A stretch of DNA of 32,331 nucleotides from Dehalococcoidia bacterium (GTDB lineage: Bacteria; Chloroflexota; Dehalococcoidia; Lucifugimonadales; UBA3495): positions 3,459-35,789 of the forward strand of contig DUCU01000018.1 of NCBI GenBank assembly GCA_012959605.1, written 5' to 3'. The translations under genes and the position numbers were made by a program. Below the pieces are notes generated by a model that was not told the origin of the DNA, did not search any database, and saw nothing but the letters and a program-made list of their open reading frames with translations. Positions 24,316-32,046 of this stretch are shown piece after piece; position 1 is the first letter of the stretch; each line of letters begins with the position of its first letter.

Positions 24316-25266
24316 ATGAACAGCATGGGCGTTCTGCTGCCCACCAGAGGCGTCTTGGTTTACGCCAAAAGCGGCAAGCCCAGAGTGGAACTTAACTGGC
24401 AGATCGCGGAGACCGCCGAGCGAATCGGATACGACTCTGTTTGGGTCGGCGACAGTATCACCTCCAAGCCGCGCTTGGAACCTCTTGCAGTGATGGCGGC
24501 ACTGGCCGCACGCACCAGCCGGGTCAAAATCGGGACGGCGGTCATGCTGAACGCTCTCCGGCATCCAGTCCACCTAGCCCATTCCGTGGCAACAATAGAT
24601 AACATTTCGGACGGCCGTATCATCCTCGGCCTGGGGGCGGGTAGAAGCAACAATCAGATGTTCGTGGATGAACACAGCAATGTCGGTGTTCCCATCGAAG
24701 AGCGGGCTGGCCGGATGGAAGAGAGCATTGACCTGATGCGAAAATTATGGACCCAAGACAACGTTTCAAACGCCGACGGTTTCTACCCGCTGAACGGTGT
24801 GACGTTGGAGCCCCGGCCCGTCCAGGAACAAGTTCCCATCTGGCTTTCCAGCAACTGGGTGCAGCGAGGTCTTGGCAGAGTGGCGGCTCAGGGGGACGGC
24901 TGGATCACCAATGTCCCATCGACAGAAATGTTTACCAAATGTCTGGGAAGGATAGAAGACAAAGCGTCAGAAATGGGCCGAGACGTGACCAAGATCAAAC
25001 GTTGCCTTTACATCTCGGTCAATCTCAACGATGAAGACAATGCGATTGATGAGGGTGATAAGTTCATGCGGGCTTATTATGGAATCCCATACGAAGTCGT
25101 CAGTAAACAACTGCTCTGCGTCTTTGGTACGGCCCAAAAAATAATCGACGCCATCCACCAATACAAAGGAGCTGGAGCCGACTATTTCATCGTAAGGTTC
25201 GCTTCTCCCAACCAGATGGAACAACTGGACAAGTTCACAGAGGCGGTGGTTCCTGCCATTAACTAG
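24316..25266 (+). CDS. LLM-class flavin-dependent (F420- or FMN-type) oxidoreductase
   Basis: A 316-residue luciferase-like TIM-barrel oxidoreductase. It begins MNSMGVLLPTRGVLV and carries the family marks RIGYDSVWVGDS, RVKIGTAVMLNALRHPVHLA, SVATIDNISDGRIILGLGAG and PIWLSSN. Overall it resembles the F420-dependent subgroup more than FMN/luciferase types, but cofactor cannot be settled by eye. The start is debatable: ATG 24316 lies 14 bases after GGAGG, while a TTG at 24307 sits 5 bases after it, which would add three residues. It follows the molybdenum hydroxylase gene by 92 bp and may share its transcript. Confidence 0.92.
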   Translation: MNSMGVLLPTRGVLVYAKSGKPRVELNWQIAETAERIGYDSVWVGDSITSKPRLEPLAVMAALAARTSRVKIGTAVMLNALRHPVHLAHSVATIDNISDGRIILGLGAGRSNNQMFVDEHSNVGVPIEERAGRMEESIDLMRKLWTQDNVSNADGFYPLNGVTLEPRPVQEQVPIWLSSNWVQRGLGRVAAQGDGWITNVPSTEMFTKCLGRIEDKASEMGRDVTKIKRCLYISVNLNDEDNAIDEGDKFMRAYYGIPYEVVSKQLLCVFGTAQKIIDAIHQYKGAGADYFIVRFASPNQMEQLDKFTEAVVPAIN

Positions 25267-25316
25267 AGAACACTTGGACCATTGCTAGCCCGGTTTCGAC
25301 GTTACATATGTCCCCG

Positions 25317-25388
25317 TCACGGATTTGCCGGTGATTGCGAGGGGGTTGCGAGAAGACGTGCGGAAGCAACATTATAGGCGCCAAGAGT
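25317..25388 (+). pseudogene. Possible 3' remnant of a second molybdenum hydroxylase gene (includes repeat copy 2)
   Basis: Bases 25317-25339 match the 3' end of the intact gene (24159-24181) at 22 of 23 positions. The reading frame continues VTDLPVIARGLREDVRKQ, comparable to ITDLPVTADKVLAGLRAK of the intact protein. There is no gene start and no similarity just upstream, so this is at most a short C-terminal remnant in the 232-bp gap between the LLM gene and the amidohydrolase gene. It may also be a small recombination duplicate. Confidence 0.45.
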
Positions 25389-25498
25389 CATTTTATATCT
25401 AACTATTTCAGGCAGCTATCCAAGATTGTCAGCGAGACTCTTCGATTGTTTTCCAATCTAGGCAAAAGACATAGATTTGCCCATCTTAAGGATGCCAA

Positions 25499-27073
25499 AT
25501 GCTTAACCTACTAATCACCAACGGCTTAATAATCGACGGCTCAGGCAGCCCTGGATTCCATGCGGCTGTGCTTGTGGAAGTCGACACCGTAACGGTCCTG
25601 CGGGGGGATGTGTCGCATCTGGAGGCGGAGCGAGTTATTGATGCCAAGGGGCTGGTTGTTTGCCCTGGGTTTATTGATTTGCATTCGCACACCGGGCTGA
25701 CGATTCTTGGCGAACCGCACCATGACCCCAAGGTGCGACAGGGTGTGACGACCGAGTTGGTGGGCATCGACGGTATGTCCCACTCGCCGTTTAAGTCCCG
25801 CGAGGAGCTGGAACGCTACATCTGGCAGGACTCGGGGCTGAACGGCTACCCGCCCCTACCCACCGACTGGTTGACCGTGGCCGAGCAGTTGGACAAGTAC
25901 GACAACACAGTGGCCGTGAACATCGCCTATATCCTGGGCAACTCGTCCGTGCGCATCTGGAGTGTGGGGTGGAACGACCGTCCCGCCACACCAGCAGAAC
26001 TAGAAGACATGAAGTCCGTGGTCAGAGAGGCTATGGAAGAGGGCGCGTGGGGACTGTCCACCGGCCTCGACTACCCACCCGGCTCCTACGCCAGCACGTC
26101 AGAACTTGCTGACTTGGCGGGGGTGGCGGCACGCCTGGGCGGGCATTATCACACCCACACCCGCGCCAGCCTCAAGTCCAAGGGCCTGATGGCTCCCTGG
26201 GAGGAAGCCCTTGATATAGGACGGGGCGGGGATTGCCCGGTGCACTTAACACACTACAGGCAAGGCGCCGCCGGGGTGGGCAGCCACTTGGATTACCTGG
26301 AACTGGTAGAGAACGCCCGCGACGAGGGCATGGACGTTACGTTCGACTGCTACACCTATCCCTACTCGGGTACCACGGTGACCATAGGCCTGCCCCACTG
26401 GGCCAAGGACGGCGGGCCAGAACGTCTGATGGCGGCGCTGCAGGACGCCGACGACCGCCAGCGCATGAAGGTAGAGCTATCCAGGGATCGGTTGGAAGAC
26501 AACTGGTTGACCAGTTTTAACCAACCACAGAATAAGCAGTATGAAGGCATGCTGATTACCGACATTGCCGACATGCGAAACCAGGATCCAGCCGACGCCC
26601 TGTTCGACCTTCTAATAGAGGAGAACCTGTTCATCACCACCACGGGGCTGGGCACCAACGCTCAAACCCTCTACGCCTTTGTGTCGCACCCGGCAGGGAT
26701 GATCGCCAGCGACTCGATTACTTTCGGCGACTACCCCAACCCTCGCACCTACGGCTGCTTCCCCATCGTGTTGGCTGAGTTCGTGCGCGCCGAGAAACAT
26801 CTCAAGCTGCCCGAGGCTATCCGCAAGATGACATCGTTCCCCGCACAACGTCTGGGCATCCCAGACCGGGGTCTGCTGCGAGACGGTTTCAAAGCCGACA
26901 TCGTCATCTTCAACCCAGACACGGTCAAAACCCACGCCACCAAATCAGACCCCAAACACTATCCCGTTGGCATCGATTACGTAATCGTAAACGGCCAAGT
27001 AGTCATTCAAAACGGAGAAAACACCGGGGCCTTGCCGGGCCGGTCGATTAGGCGTGGCAAATCGTCCACTTAA
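25499..27073 (+). CDS. N-acyl-D-amino-acid deacylase-like amidohydrolase, altered metal-ligand motif
   Basis: A 524-residue amidohydrolase of the D-aminoacylase family. It has the small N-terminal beta domain (LITNGLIIDGSG), the metal motif HSHTG (His62, His64), HYHTHTR (His220), HLTHYRQG (His252) and the catalytic Asp405 in ASDSITFGDYPNPRTYG. Family members cleave N-acyl groups from D-amino acids or related amides. The usual motif GVTT-x-x-x-GNCG supplies a cysteine metal ligand. Here the segment is GVTTELVGIDGMS and the position is Asp91. Metal content and substrate may therefore differ from true D-aminoacylases. The start at 25499 has AAGGATG-like sequence just upstream. The THI5/NMT1-like gene follows after 121 bp. 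Confidence 0.92.
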   Translation: MLNLLITNGLIIDGSGSPGFHAAVLVEVDTVTVLRGDVSHLEAERVIDAKGLVVCPGFIDLHSHTGLTILGEPHHDPKVRQGVTTELVGIDGMSHSPFKSREELERYIWQDSGLNGYPPLPTDWLTVAEQLDKYDNTVAVNIAYILGNSSVRIWSVGWNDRPATPAELEDMKSVVREAMEEGAWGLSTGLDYPPGSYASTSELADLAGVAARLGGHYHTHTRASLKSKGLMAPWEEALDIGRGGDCPVHLTHYRQGAAGVGSHLDYLELVENARDEGMDVTFDCYTYPYSGTTVTIGLPHWAKDGGPERLMAALQDADDRQRMKVELSRDRLEDNWLTSFNQPQNKQYEGMLITDIADMRNQDPADALFDLLIEENLFITTTGLGTNAQTLYAFVSHPAGMIASDSITFGDYPNPRTYGCFPIVLAEFVRAEKHLKLPEAIRKMTSFPAQRLGIPDRGLLRDGFKADIVIFNPDTVKTHATKSDPKHYPVGIDYVIVNGQVVIQNGENTGALPGRSIRRGKSST

Positions 27074-27194
27074 TCCATCACGAAGCCTTGTTTGTGACGG
27101 TCTAAAAAATCAAGGCGCGCTAACTACCAGAAGAAGGTTTCGTCGGTTACCATTCCTACGACCACCAATTAAACAGATTAAGAGGCGACCCGAT

Positions 27195-28109
27195 ATGTCC
27201 ACGTCAACTGGCCTGAAAAAAATCAGGATAGCCGCGATGAATCCAGTCCATGATTTGGCGGTCTTGGTCGCCCATGACGAAGGATTGTTCCAACAAGAAG
27301 GGTTAGACGTCGAAATCCTGAAGACCCCAGGAACTGGAACACTTGACGGTGATCCCCAGGGTCTAGAGAAGGGCGTGTTTGACCGTGCCATGTGGTCCCC
27401 TTTCAACACCGGAGAGGTAGACCAGTACAGAATGTGCGAATGGGGAGTGATCAAACGGACCGTCGAAGCTACCTCAAACAACCAAAGACAGGGAAAGATC
27501 GTGGCTCTTGGCGCCGCCATGTCGAAGATGGCCATCATAACGGGTCCCCAAAGCTGCATTTACGAGCCGGAACAACTTAAAAATACCCCGGTTGCCGTAA
27601 GCACTTTCAACGGTTCTCACTTCACCACGCTGAAGATGCTTGAAGGGTTTATCAAAAAAGAGGATATCCAAACAACCAGCGGTGGCACCATGATAGAACG
27701 GCTGGAGGCGATTAAAAAAGGCGAGGTTGCTGCGGGAAATTTCTACGAGCCATGGATCAGCGTCGCTCAAAAACAGGGCTTCCGAGTCCTGATGGAAAGC
27801 CACTCGACCCGCAGCGAGGCTGCTGGCGATCAGTTGGACGGACCCACATTAGCAGCAATGTTCAGAGCCGAGGCTGCCTCCGCCGAATTGATTAATAGCA
27901 ACACTCAGCGTTACACGTCGTATTTCATCGAAGAGGTCCAGGGCCTACTCGAGCCCCAAGACTTTCAGCACTGGCGCTTGCTCTACGCACCGCCTGTTCC
28001 GTACACACGAGAGCGATTTAACGACACCTACAATTGGATGCTAGGCTATCCCGAGTTGGTTGAAGCCGGGGCAACTTTCGAGCAGGTAGTCGACAATCGG
28101 GCCTGGTAA
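27195..28109 (+). CDS. THI5/NMT1-like (ABC-type substrate-binding fold) protein without signal peptide
   Basis: A 304-residue protein of the SsuA/ThiY/NMT1 periplasmic-binding fold. The typical first motif is clear (KKIRIAAMNPVHDLAVLVAHDEGLF, then GLDVEIL), and a second domain starts near TPVAVSTFNGSHFTTLKML. Relatives are binding proteins for thiamine precursors, riboflavin, nitrate or sulfonates, and the yeast pyrimidine synthase Thi5. This chain begins MSTSTGLKKIRI with no signal peptide or lipobox, and no permease or ATPase gene is adjacent. It may be a cytoplasmic enzyme or binding protein rather than a transporter part. The Thi5 cysteine motif (CCCFC) is not present. The frame is open to 27054, but ATG 27195 has GAGG about 9 bases upstream and starts at the domain. 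Confidence 0.88.
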   Translation: MSTSTGLKKIRIAAMNPVHDLAVLVAHDEGLFQQEGLDVEILKTPGTGTLDGDPQGLEKGVFDRAMWSPFNTGEVDQYRMCEWGVIKRTVEATSNNQRQGKIVALGAAMSKMAIITGPQSCIYEPEQLKNTPVAVSTFNGSHFTTLKMLEGFIKKEDIQTTSGGTMIERLEAIKKGEVAAGNFYEPWISVAQKQGFRVLMESHSTRSEAAGDQLDGPTLAAMFRAEAASAELINSNTQRYTSYFIEEVQGLLEPQDFQHWRLLYAPPVPYTRERFNDTYNWMLGYPELVEAGATFEQVVDNRAW

Positions 28110-28122
28110 TAGACCTTTCCAC

Positions 28123-28866
28123 TTATCCCAACTGCTCAAATAGCCCCACCACAGCGGCGCAATCCTTGCAGTCTTTTGCGCTGGCTGGAGGGGTTTTCAT
28201 GTCCCAGATACTGCGGGCCTTGCGGAGTAATGGCGGAAGCAGTGAGGCCTGCCGGAGCGCCACTGGCACAATGTTCGCATGGAAGCCCATCACAAACCCA
28301 CGGTCGTCCACCAAACTCGGCTCGGACGCCGTGTCTTTGTCGGTGGCTGGCTCCATGTATACCAGAGCCAGTTTGGAGACTGGAGCCAGCCCCTGACTTT
28401 CGGCAATCAGTGCGTAGGCGTTTAGCTGGACCTCATAGTTGCTGAACATGCCGGGCCGCTCAGGGTTATAGCGAGACGTTTTGTAATCGACAATCACGTA
28501 GGAGCCATCGGCCAGCTTGAAGATGCCGTCAGCCTCTCCCCGTAGCGTGATACCGGTCTCTTCATCCAGGACTTTGAACTTGGACCAGTGGGGCGGATCA
28601 ATGTATCCGCCAGGCTCCCCCAACTCGACAAGCCAGGACGGGGCGCGATTTTCGCGGTCAAAATGGTTGTGGACTATCAGCTTGTTATAGCGATCAATGC
28701 TGCTGAATATGCCGGGGAAACTCTGGTAGGGCAGGTTCTTGATGTGGAGCCTGACCCAGGCGCAGCGAGAGCAGAAGCGCATCCTGGCGTAGGTCCCAAG
28801 CTCTGTGGCGGAAATCGTTGGCCCAGCTTCGACCTCGTCATCAGCCCACAGTTTTTCCTGAGCCAT
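28123..28866 (-). CDS. PD-(D/E)XK nuclease superfamily protein, Cas4/RecB-like with four cysteines
   Basis: A 247-residue nuclease-fold protein. The core is GEADGIF (Asp113), IVDYKTS (Asp127, Lys129) and the QLNAYALI helix (Gln147), the classical RecB/Cas4 pattern. Two cysteine pairs lie at the ends, CSRC (32, 35) and CKDC (233, 236). In Cas4 and AddB proteins cysteines split between the N- and C-terminus hold a 4Fe-4S cluster, so a cluster is likely here too. No cas gene or repeat array is in the window, so it is a stand-alone nuclease, perhaps in DNA repair. The ATG at 28866 has a weak ribosome site. It follows the MFS gene by 24 bp and converges on the THI5-like gene (13-bp gap). Confidence 0.87.
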   Translation of the reverse strand: MAQEKLWADDEVEAGPTISATELGTYARMRFCSRCAWVRLHIKNLPYQSFPGIFSSIDRYNKLIVHNHFDRENRAPSWLVELGEPGGYIDPPHWSKFKVLDEETGITLRGEADGIFKLADGSYVIVDYKTSRYNPERPGMFSNYEVQLNAYALIAESQGLAPVSKLALVYMEPATDKDTASEPSLVDDRGFVMGFHANIVPVALRQASLLPPLLRKARSIWDMKTPPASAKDCKDCAAVVGLFEQLG

Positions 28867-28890
28867 GCCTAGTCCGGCTCCATCTGGCTG

Positions 28891-30258
28891 TTAATCGTCG
28901 GAGGCCTCAATCGCGGATGAACCGACACCGCTAACTGACGTTCGCGCTTCCAGCGGCAGTGCATCTTCCCAGTCGGGTATCTGCCGACGCGAGGATGACG
29001 GCAAGAAAAGTATGCAAAATACTGCCATCAGACTCAGGCTAAACGATAGCAGAATCGACCAATCGTAGATTCCGGTCCAGTCTTTCAAGAACCCCGCCAG
29101 CACTGGGCCTATTCCCATACCAATCCCGGCACCGCCCATCTGCCATCCGTACGTGCTTCCAGTGGGTGCATTCCCGTAATACTGACGGTTGATGATCGGG
29201 AACGCCGTCATTTCGCCACCAAGGCCAATGCCGAAAAATACCGCGAATATGAAGAAGGCCGTCACATCCTGAGAGACCAGCAAAATTAACAGAGGGAAGG
29301 TCTGAGCAGCGAAACAAAAAAGCATCACCGTCTTTGCGCCAAACCGGTCGGCCAGCACTGGAGTGCCAAAACGGGTGACGGTGCTAGTTACCGTCAGGGT
29401 GATATAGACCACCACTGAGGTCACGCTGGACAGGCCTGCCTCGCGGGCCATATCAACCAGCAAAATCAATATGATGTTATGGGCTGCGCAGCCCCAAAAA
29501 TGTATCCCTACCAAGTTCCAAAAAGCGGTTGTCTTTTGGGCCTGCTTAAGAAAAACACTGGTGCGAACCTTGGCCAAATCATTGTTTTGCAATCGCCTTA
29601 CGGGCTCGTCTTTAGATGCTCCCCAAGCGGTTAATCCCAGGTCAGCAGGTTCGTTATAAAAATAGCGAGTTAAGAACAGGAGCAATGCCCCGCCAACCAA
29701 ACCAGGAATCCAGAAAGTGGCGCGGAGCCCAAAGCGTTCGAACAGAATGAAAACGATGAGAATGGCAACCGCGGTACCGAGCCCTTGGAGCCCTTGCAAC
29801 AACCCCATGGCTAACCCAAGTCTAGTCTTAAACCAAAGGGTCACGCCTGCAACCAGTGTCACCTGGAACGAAGCCATACCAGCGGCCAAAAGAACGCCGA
29901 AGAAGAGGTAAAACTCCCAAAGGGTGGACATGGAGCCGGTCAGCAGCATCCCGATGATGAAAAGCCCTCCGCCAACCCACATCACCCGCCGAACTCCATA
30001 ACGATCACCTAGCCATCCTGATACGGGAGAGAGAAATCCGGATACTAACCATTGAATAGTGAACCCGAGGGTGATGAAACCAATGCTCCAGCCAAAGTAC
30101 TCCTCTTTGTGGAACTCGGGGATTAGCAAGCTGGCGGCAAAACGCATGCCGGAACTGGTCATCCACATCATTGACGCGATACTGACTATCACCCATGAAT
30201 AATGGACGTTGCGTTTGCCCAGCGCAAAGCCGTCTGGCGTAACCCCGAACCGAAGCAT
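28891..30258 (-). CDS. MFS transporter, monocarboxylate/oxalate-formate-antiporter-like
   Basis: A 455-residue membrane protein with about twelve hydrophobic segments. The loop-2/3 signature SGWLGDRYGVRRV is present, as is the mid-loop NEPADLGLTAWG, common in the monocarboxylate transporter / OxlT-like branch. It probably moves a carboxylated metabolite, but that is a family-level guess. The frame is open to 30306; the ATG at 30258 is preferred because GGGAGG lies about 6 bases upstream and the extra upstream residues are not conserved-looking. It lies between the AGPS-like gene (129-bp gap) and the nuclease gene. Confidence 0.92.
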   Translation of the reverse strand: MLRFGVTPDGFALGKRNVHYSWVIVSIASMMWMTSSGMRFAASLLIPEFHKEEYFGWSIGFITLGFTIQWLVSGFLSPVSGWLGDRYGVRRVMWVGGGLFIIGMLLTGSMSTLWEFYLFFGVLLAAGMASFQVTLVAGVTLWFKTRLGLAMGLLQGLQGLGTAVAILIVFILFERFGLRATFWIPGLVGGALLLFLTRYFYNEPADLGLTAWGASKDEPVRRLQNNDLAKVRTSVFLKQAQKTTAFWNLVGIHFWGCAAHNIILILLVDMAREAGLSSVTSVVVYITLTVTSTVTRFGTPVLADRFGAKTVMLFCFAAQTFPLLILLVSQDVTAFFIFAVFFGIGLGGEMTAFPIINRQYYGNAPTGSTYGWQMGGAGIGMGIGPVLAGFLKDWTGIYDWSILLSFSLSLMAVFCILFLPSSSRRQIPDWEDALPLEARTSVSGVGSSAIEASDD

Positions 30259-30387
30259 ACTGCCCTCCCAATAGGTGACTAATTGTACAGCCCAGCAGAG
30301 GGCCATTCAACGAGCGCCGCGAAAACATGGCAAACCATGTGCAATATTTGCGTTTTGAACTACGAATCTAGTCGAAAATCAAAAATA

Positions 30388-31998
30388 TTAAGCGTCAATC
30401 AACAGCCCTGGGTTGAGCACGCCGTTTGGATCGAGGGTCTTCTTGATTGCTTTCAGCGACTGAGCAAACAAGTCTGGCCGTTGCTGGTCGTACCAAGGGC
30501 GATGCAGGCGTCCCACAGCGTGGTGGTGGGTGATGGTGCCGCCGGCTGCGATGATGGCATCAGATGCTGCCTGCTTGATATCGGCGTACATCTCTAGCTC
30601 AGCGCCCAACCGTCCCATACCCTCAAAGGTGAAGTACGGCGCAGGGCCGTCAGTGTAAACGTGGGTGAAGCGGCAGGACACCGTGCCGCCACCGCAAACC
30701 CGGTTCAAGGCATCCTGCAATGCAGCACGCACTGCTCGGTCCAACTCGGGCCAGCGGTCCCAAGTTACTGCAGTCTCCATGGTCTCGGTGACAAACCCCA
30801 GTCCGGCTTGGTGGTTCTTCATATAGGGAGCGTTCAGGAAGGAGTCCCGCCACGCACCAACGGCACCCTGGCGGCCAGTTTCACTTTGGGGACGACCCGC
30901 TGAGTTGTCCGACACCTTGATATCGTCATCGCTGACGGTTCCACCAGCGTCGCGGGCAATCTTGACCGCGTGTTGGATGAATTCGCCCTGGGGTATCTCA
31001 GCCGATTCAAAGCCAAGTAGTAACAAAGCTTTAGTGCCGTCCATGCCAGCGGCAGCGGACGCTTCAACCGGGTCTAGAAGACGACAATTGCCAGGCCATA
31101 GTTTGGTCTGCACCACCTGTCTGGCGGCGTCCGCTCCGGCGGCGAACGTTGGGAAGGTCACCCCAGCGGACGCCCGAAACACAGGTCGGGCCTGAATTTT
31201 CATCCAAGCTTCGGTGATAATGCCTAGAATCCCCTCACTGCCTAGGGCGATACGGTCGGGGCTGGGACCCGCGCCACTGCCCGGCAGACGCCTTGATGCC
31301 CAGATTCCAGCGGGGGTTATCATCCGCACTGACTCAACCATGTCATCGATATGGGTCTGGTTGGTGGCGTAATGTCCACCCGAACGGGTGGCAATCCAAC
31401 CACCTAGTGTTGAGAACTCAAAACTCTGGGGATAGTGGCGCATGGTGAAACCGTGGGGTCGCAGTTGCCCTTCCAAAGCCGGTCCGTAGATGCCGCCCTG
31501 GATTCGGGCGGCGCGGGACACGTCGTCGATCTCAAAAACCTGGTCCAGCCCCTCCAGGTCAATGGTCACAATCCCGTCATAACCATCCGGAGGCTCAAAT
31601 CCAGCCACCGTGGAGCTGCCACCACCAAATGGGATGGCCGCGTAGCCCGAGTTGGAACACCATTCCAACAAGGCTTCAACCTCTTGTTCGTTGCGCGGAC
31701 GGGCCACAACGTCTGGCGGGTTAGGGAAATCGAAGTTGAAGGCGCGGATACGGTCGCGTAAGCTGCGACCGTACGTGTGCACTGCACGGTCGTGGTCATC
31801 ACTGACACAGATGTCAGCCAGCGTGGATGGCGGCGTGATGCGGGGTTTGCGGAGAGACAGGCCCGATGCGTTCGGCGGCGTGACCGGGTTGAGGCTGACG
31901 TTATACCGTGCGGCCAGTTCCCCCGCCGCCGTCTTCATCTGCTCGGCCGTCGGCTCGTCTGCCTCGTTCCCCCAAGCCCAGAAACTCCGTTTGGCCAT
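30388..31998 (-). CDS. FAD-binding oxidase/transferase of the alkyl-DHAP-synthase (AGPS)-like type
   Basis: A 536-residue VAO/PCMH-type flavoprotein. The FAD-binding segment PFGGGSSTVAG is at 123-133, followed by HYPQSFEFSTLGGWIATRSGG and ALGSEGILGIITEAW. The C-terminal cap includes the histidine triplet HHH (491-493) and ends DPNGVLNPGLLI. The HHH motif and a Trp-rich N-terminus (SFWAWG) match alkyldihydroxyacetonephosphate synthase, the ether-lipid enzyme, better than glycolate or lactate oxidases. No acyltransferase or reductase of ether-lipid synthesis is nearby, so the reaction is uncertain; D-2-hydroxyacid oxidation is an alternative. The ATG at 31998 has AGGAGAT about 5 bases upstream. 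It follows the small monooxygenase-like gene by 48 bp. Confidence 0.92.
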   Translation of the reverse strand: MAKRSFWAWGNEADEPTAEQMKTAAGELAARYNVSLNPVTPPNASGLSLRKPRITPPSTLADICVSDDHDRAVHTYGRSLRDRIRAFNFDFPNPPDVVARPRNEQEVEALLEWCSNSGYAAIPFGGGSSTVAGFEPPDGYDGIVTIDLEGLDQVFEIDDVSRAARIQGGIYGPALEGQLRPHGFTMRHYPQSFEFSTLGGWIATRSGGHYATNQTHIDDMVESVRMITPAGIWASRRLPGSGAGPSPDRIALGSEGILGIITEAWMKIQARPVFRASAGVTFPTFAAGADAARQVVQTKLWPGNCRLLDPVEASAAAGMDGTKALLLLGFESAEIPQGEFIQHAVKIARDAGGTVSDDDIKVSDNSAGRPQSETGRQGAVGAWRDSFLNAPYMKNHQAGLGFVTETMETAVTWDRWPELDRAVRAALQDALNRVCGGGTVSCRFTHVYTDGPAPYFTFEGMGRLGAELEMYADIKQAASDAIIAAGGTITHHHAVGRLHRPWYDQQRPDLFAQSLKAIKKTLDPNGVLNPGLLIDA

Positions 31999-32046
31999 GC
32001 CATCTCCTATCAGCTGTGTCCGGGTTAGGTTTAGTGCAAGAATGGG

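Noticed and set aside
28123-28866. Cas4 of a CRISPR-Cas system
   Set aside because: No other cas gene and no regularly spaced repeats occur in the window, so only a stand-alone Cas4/RecB-like nuclease is supported.
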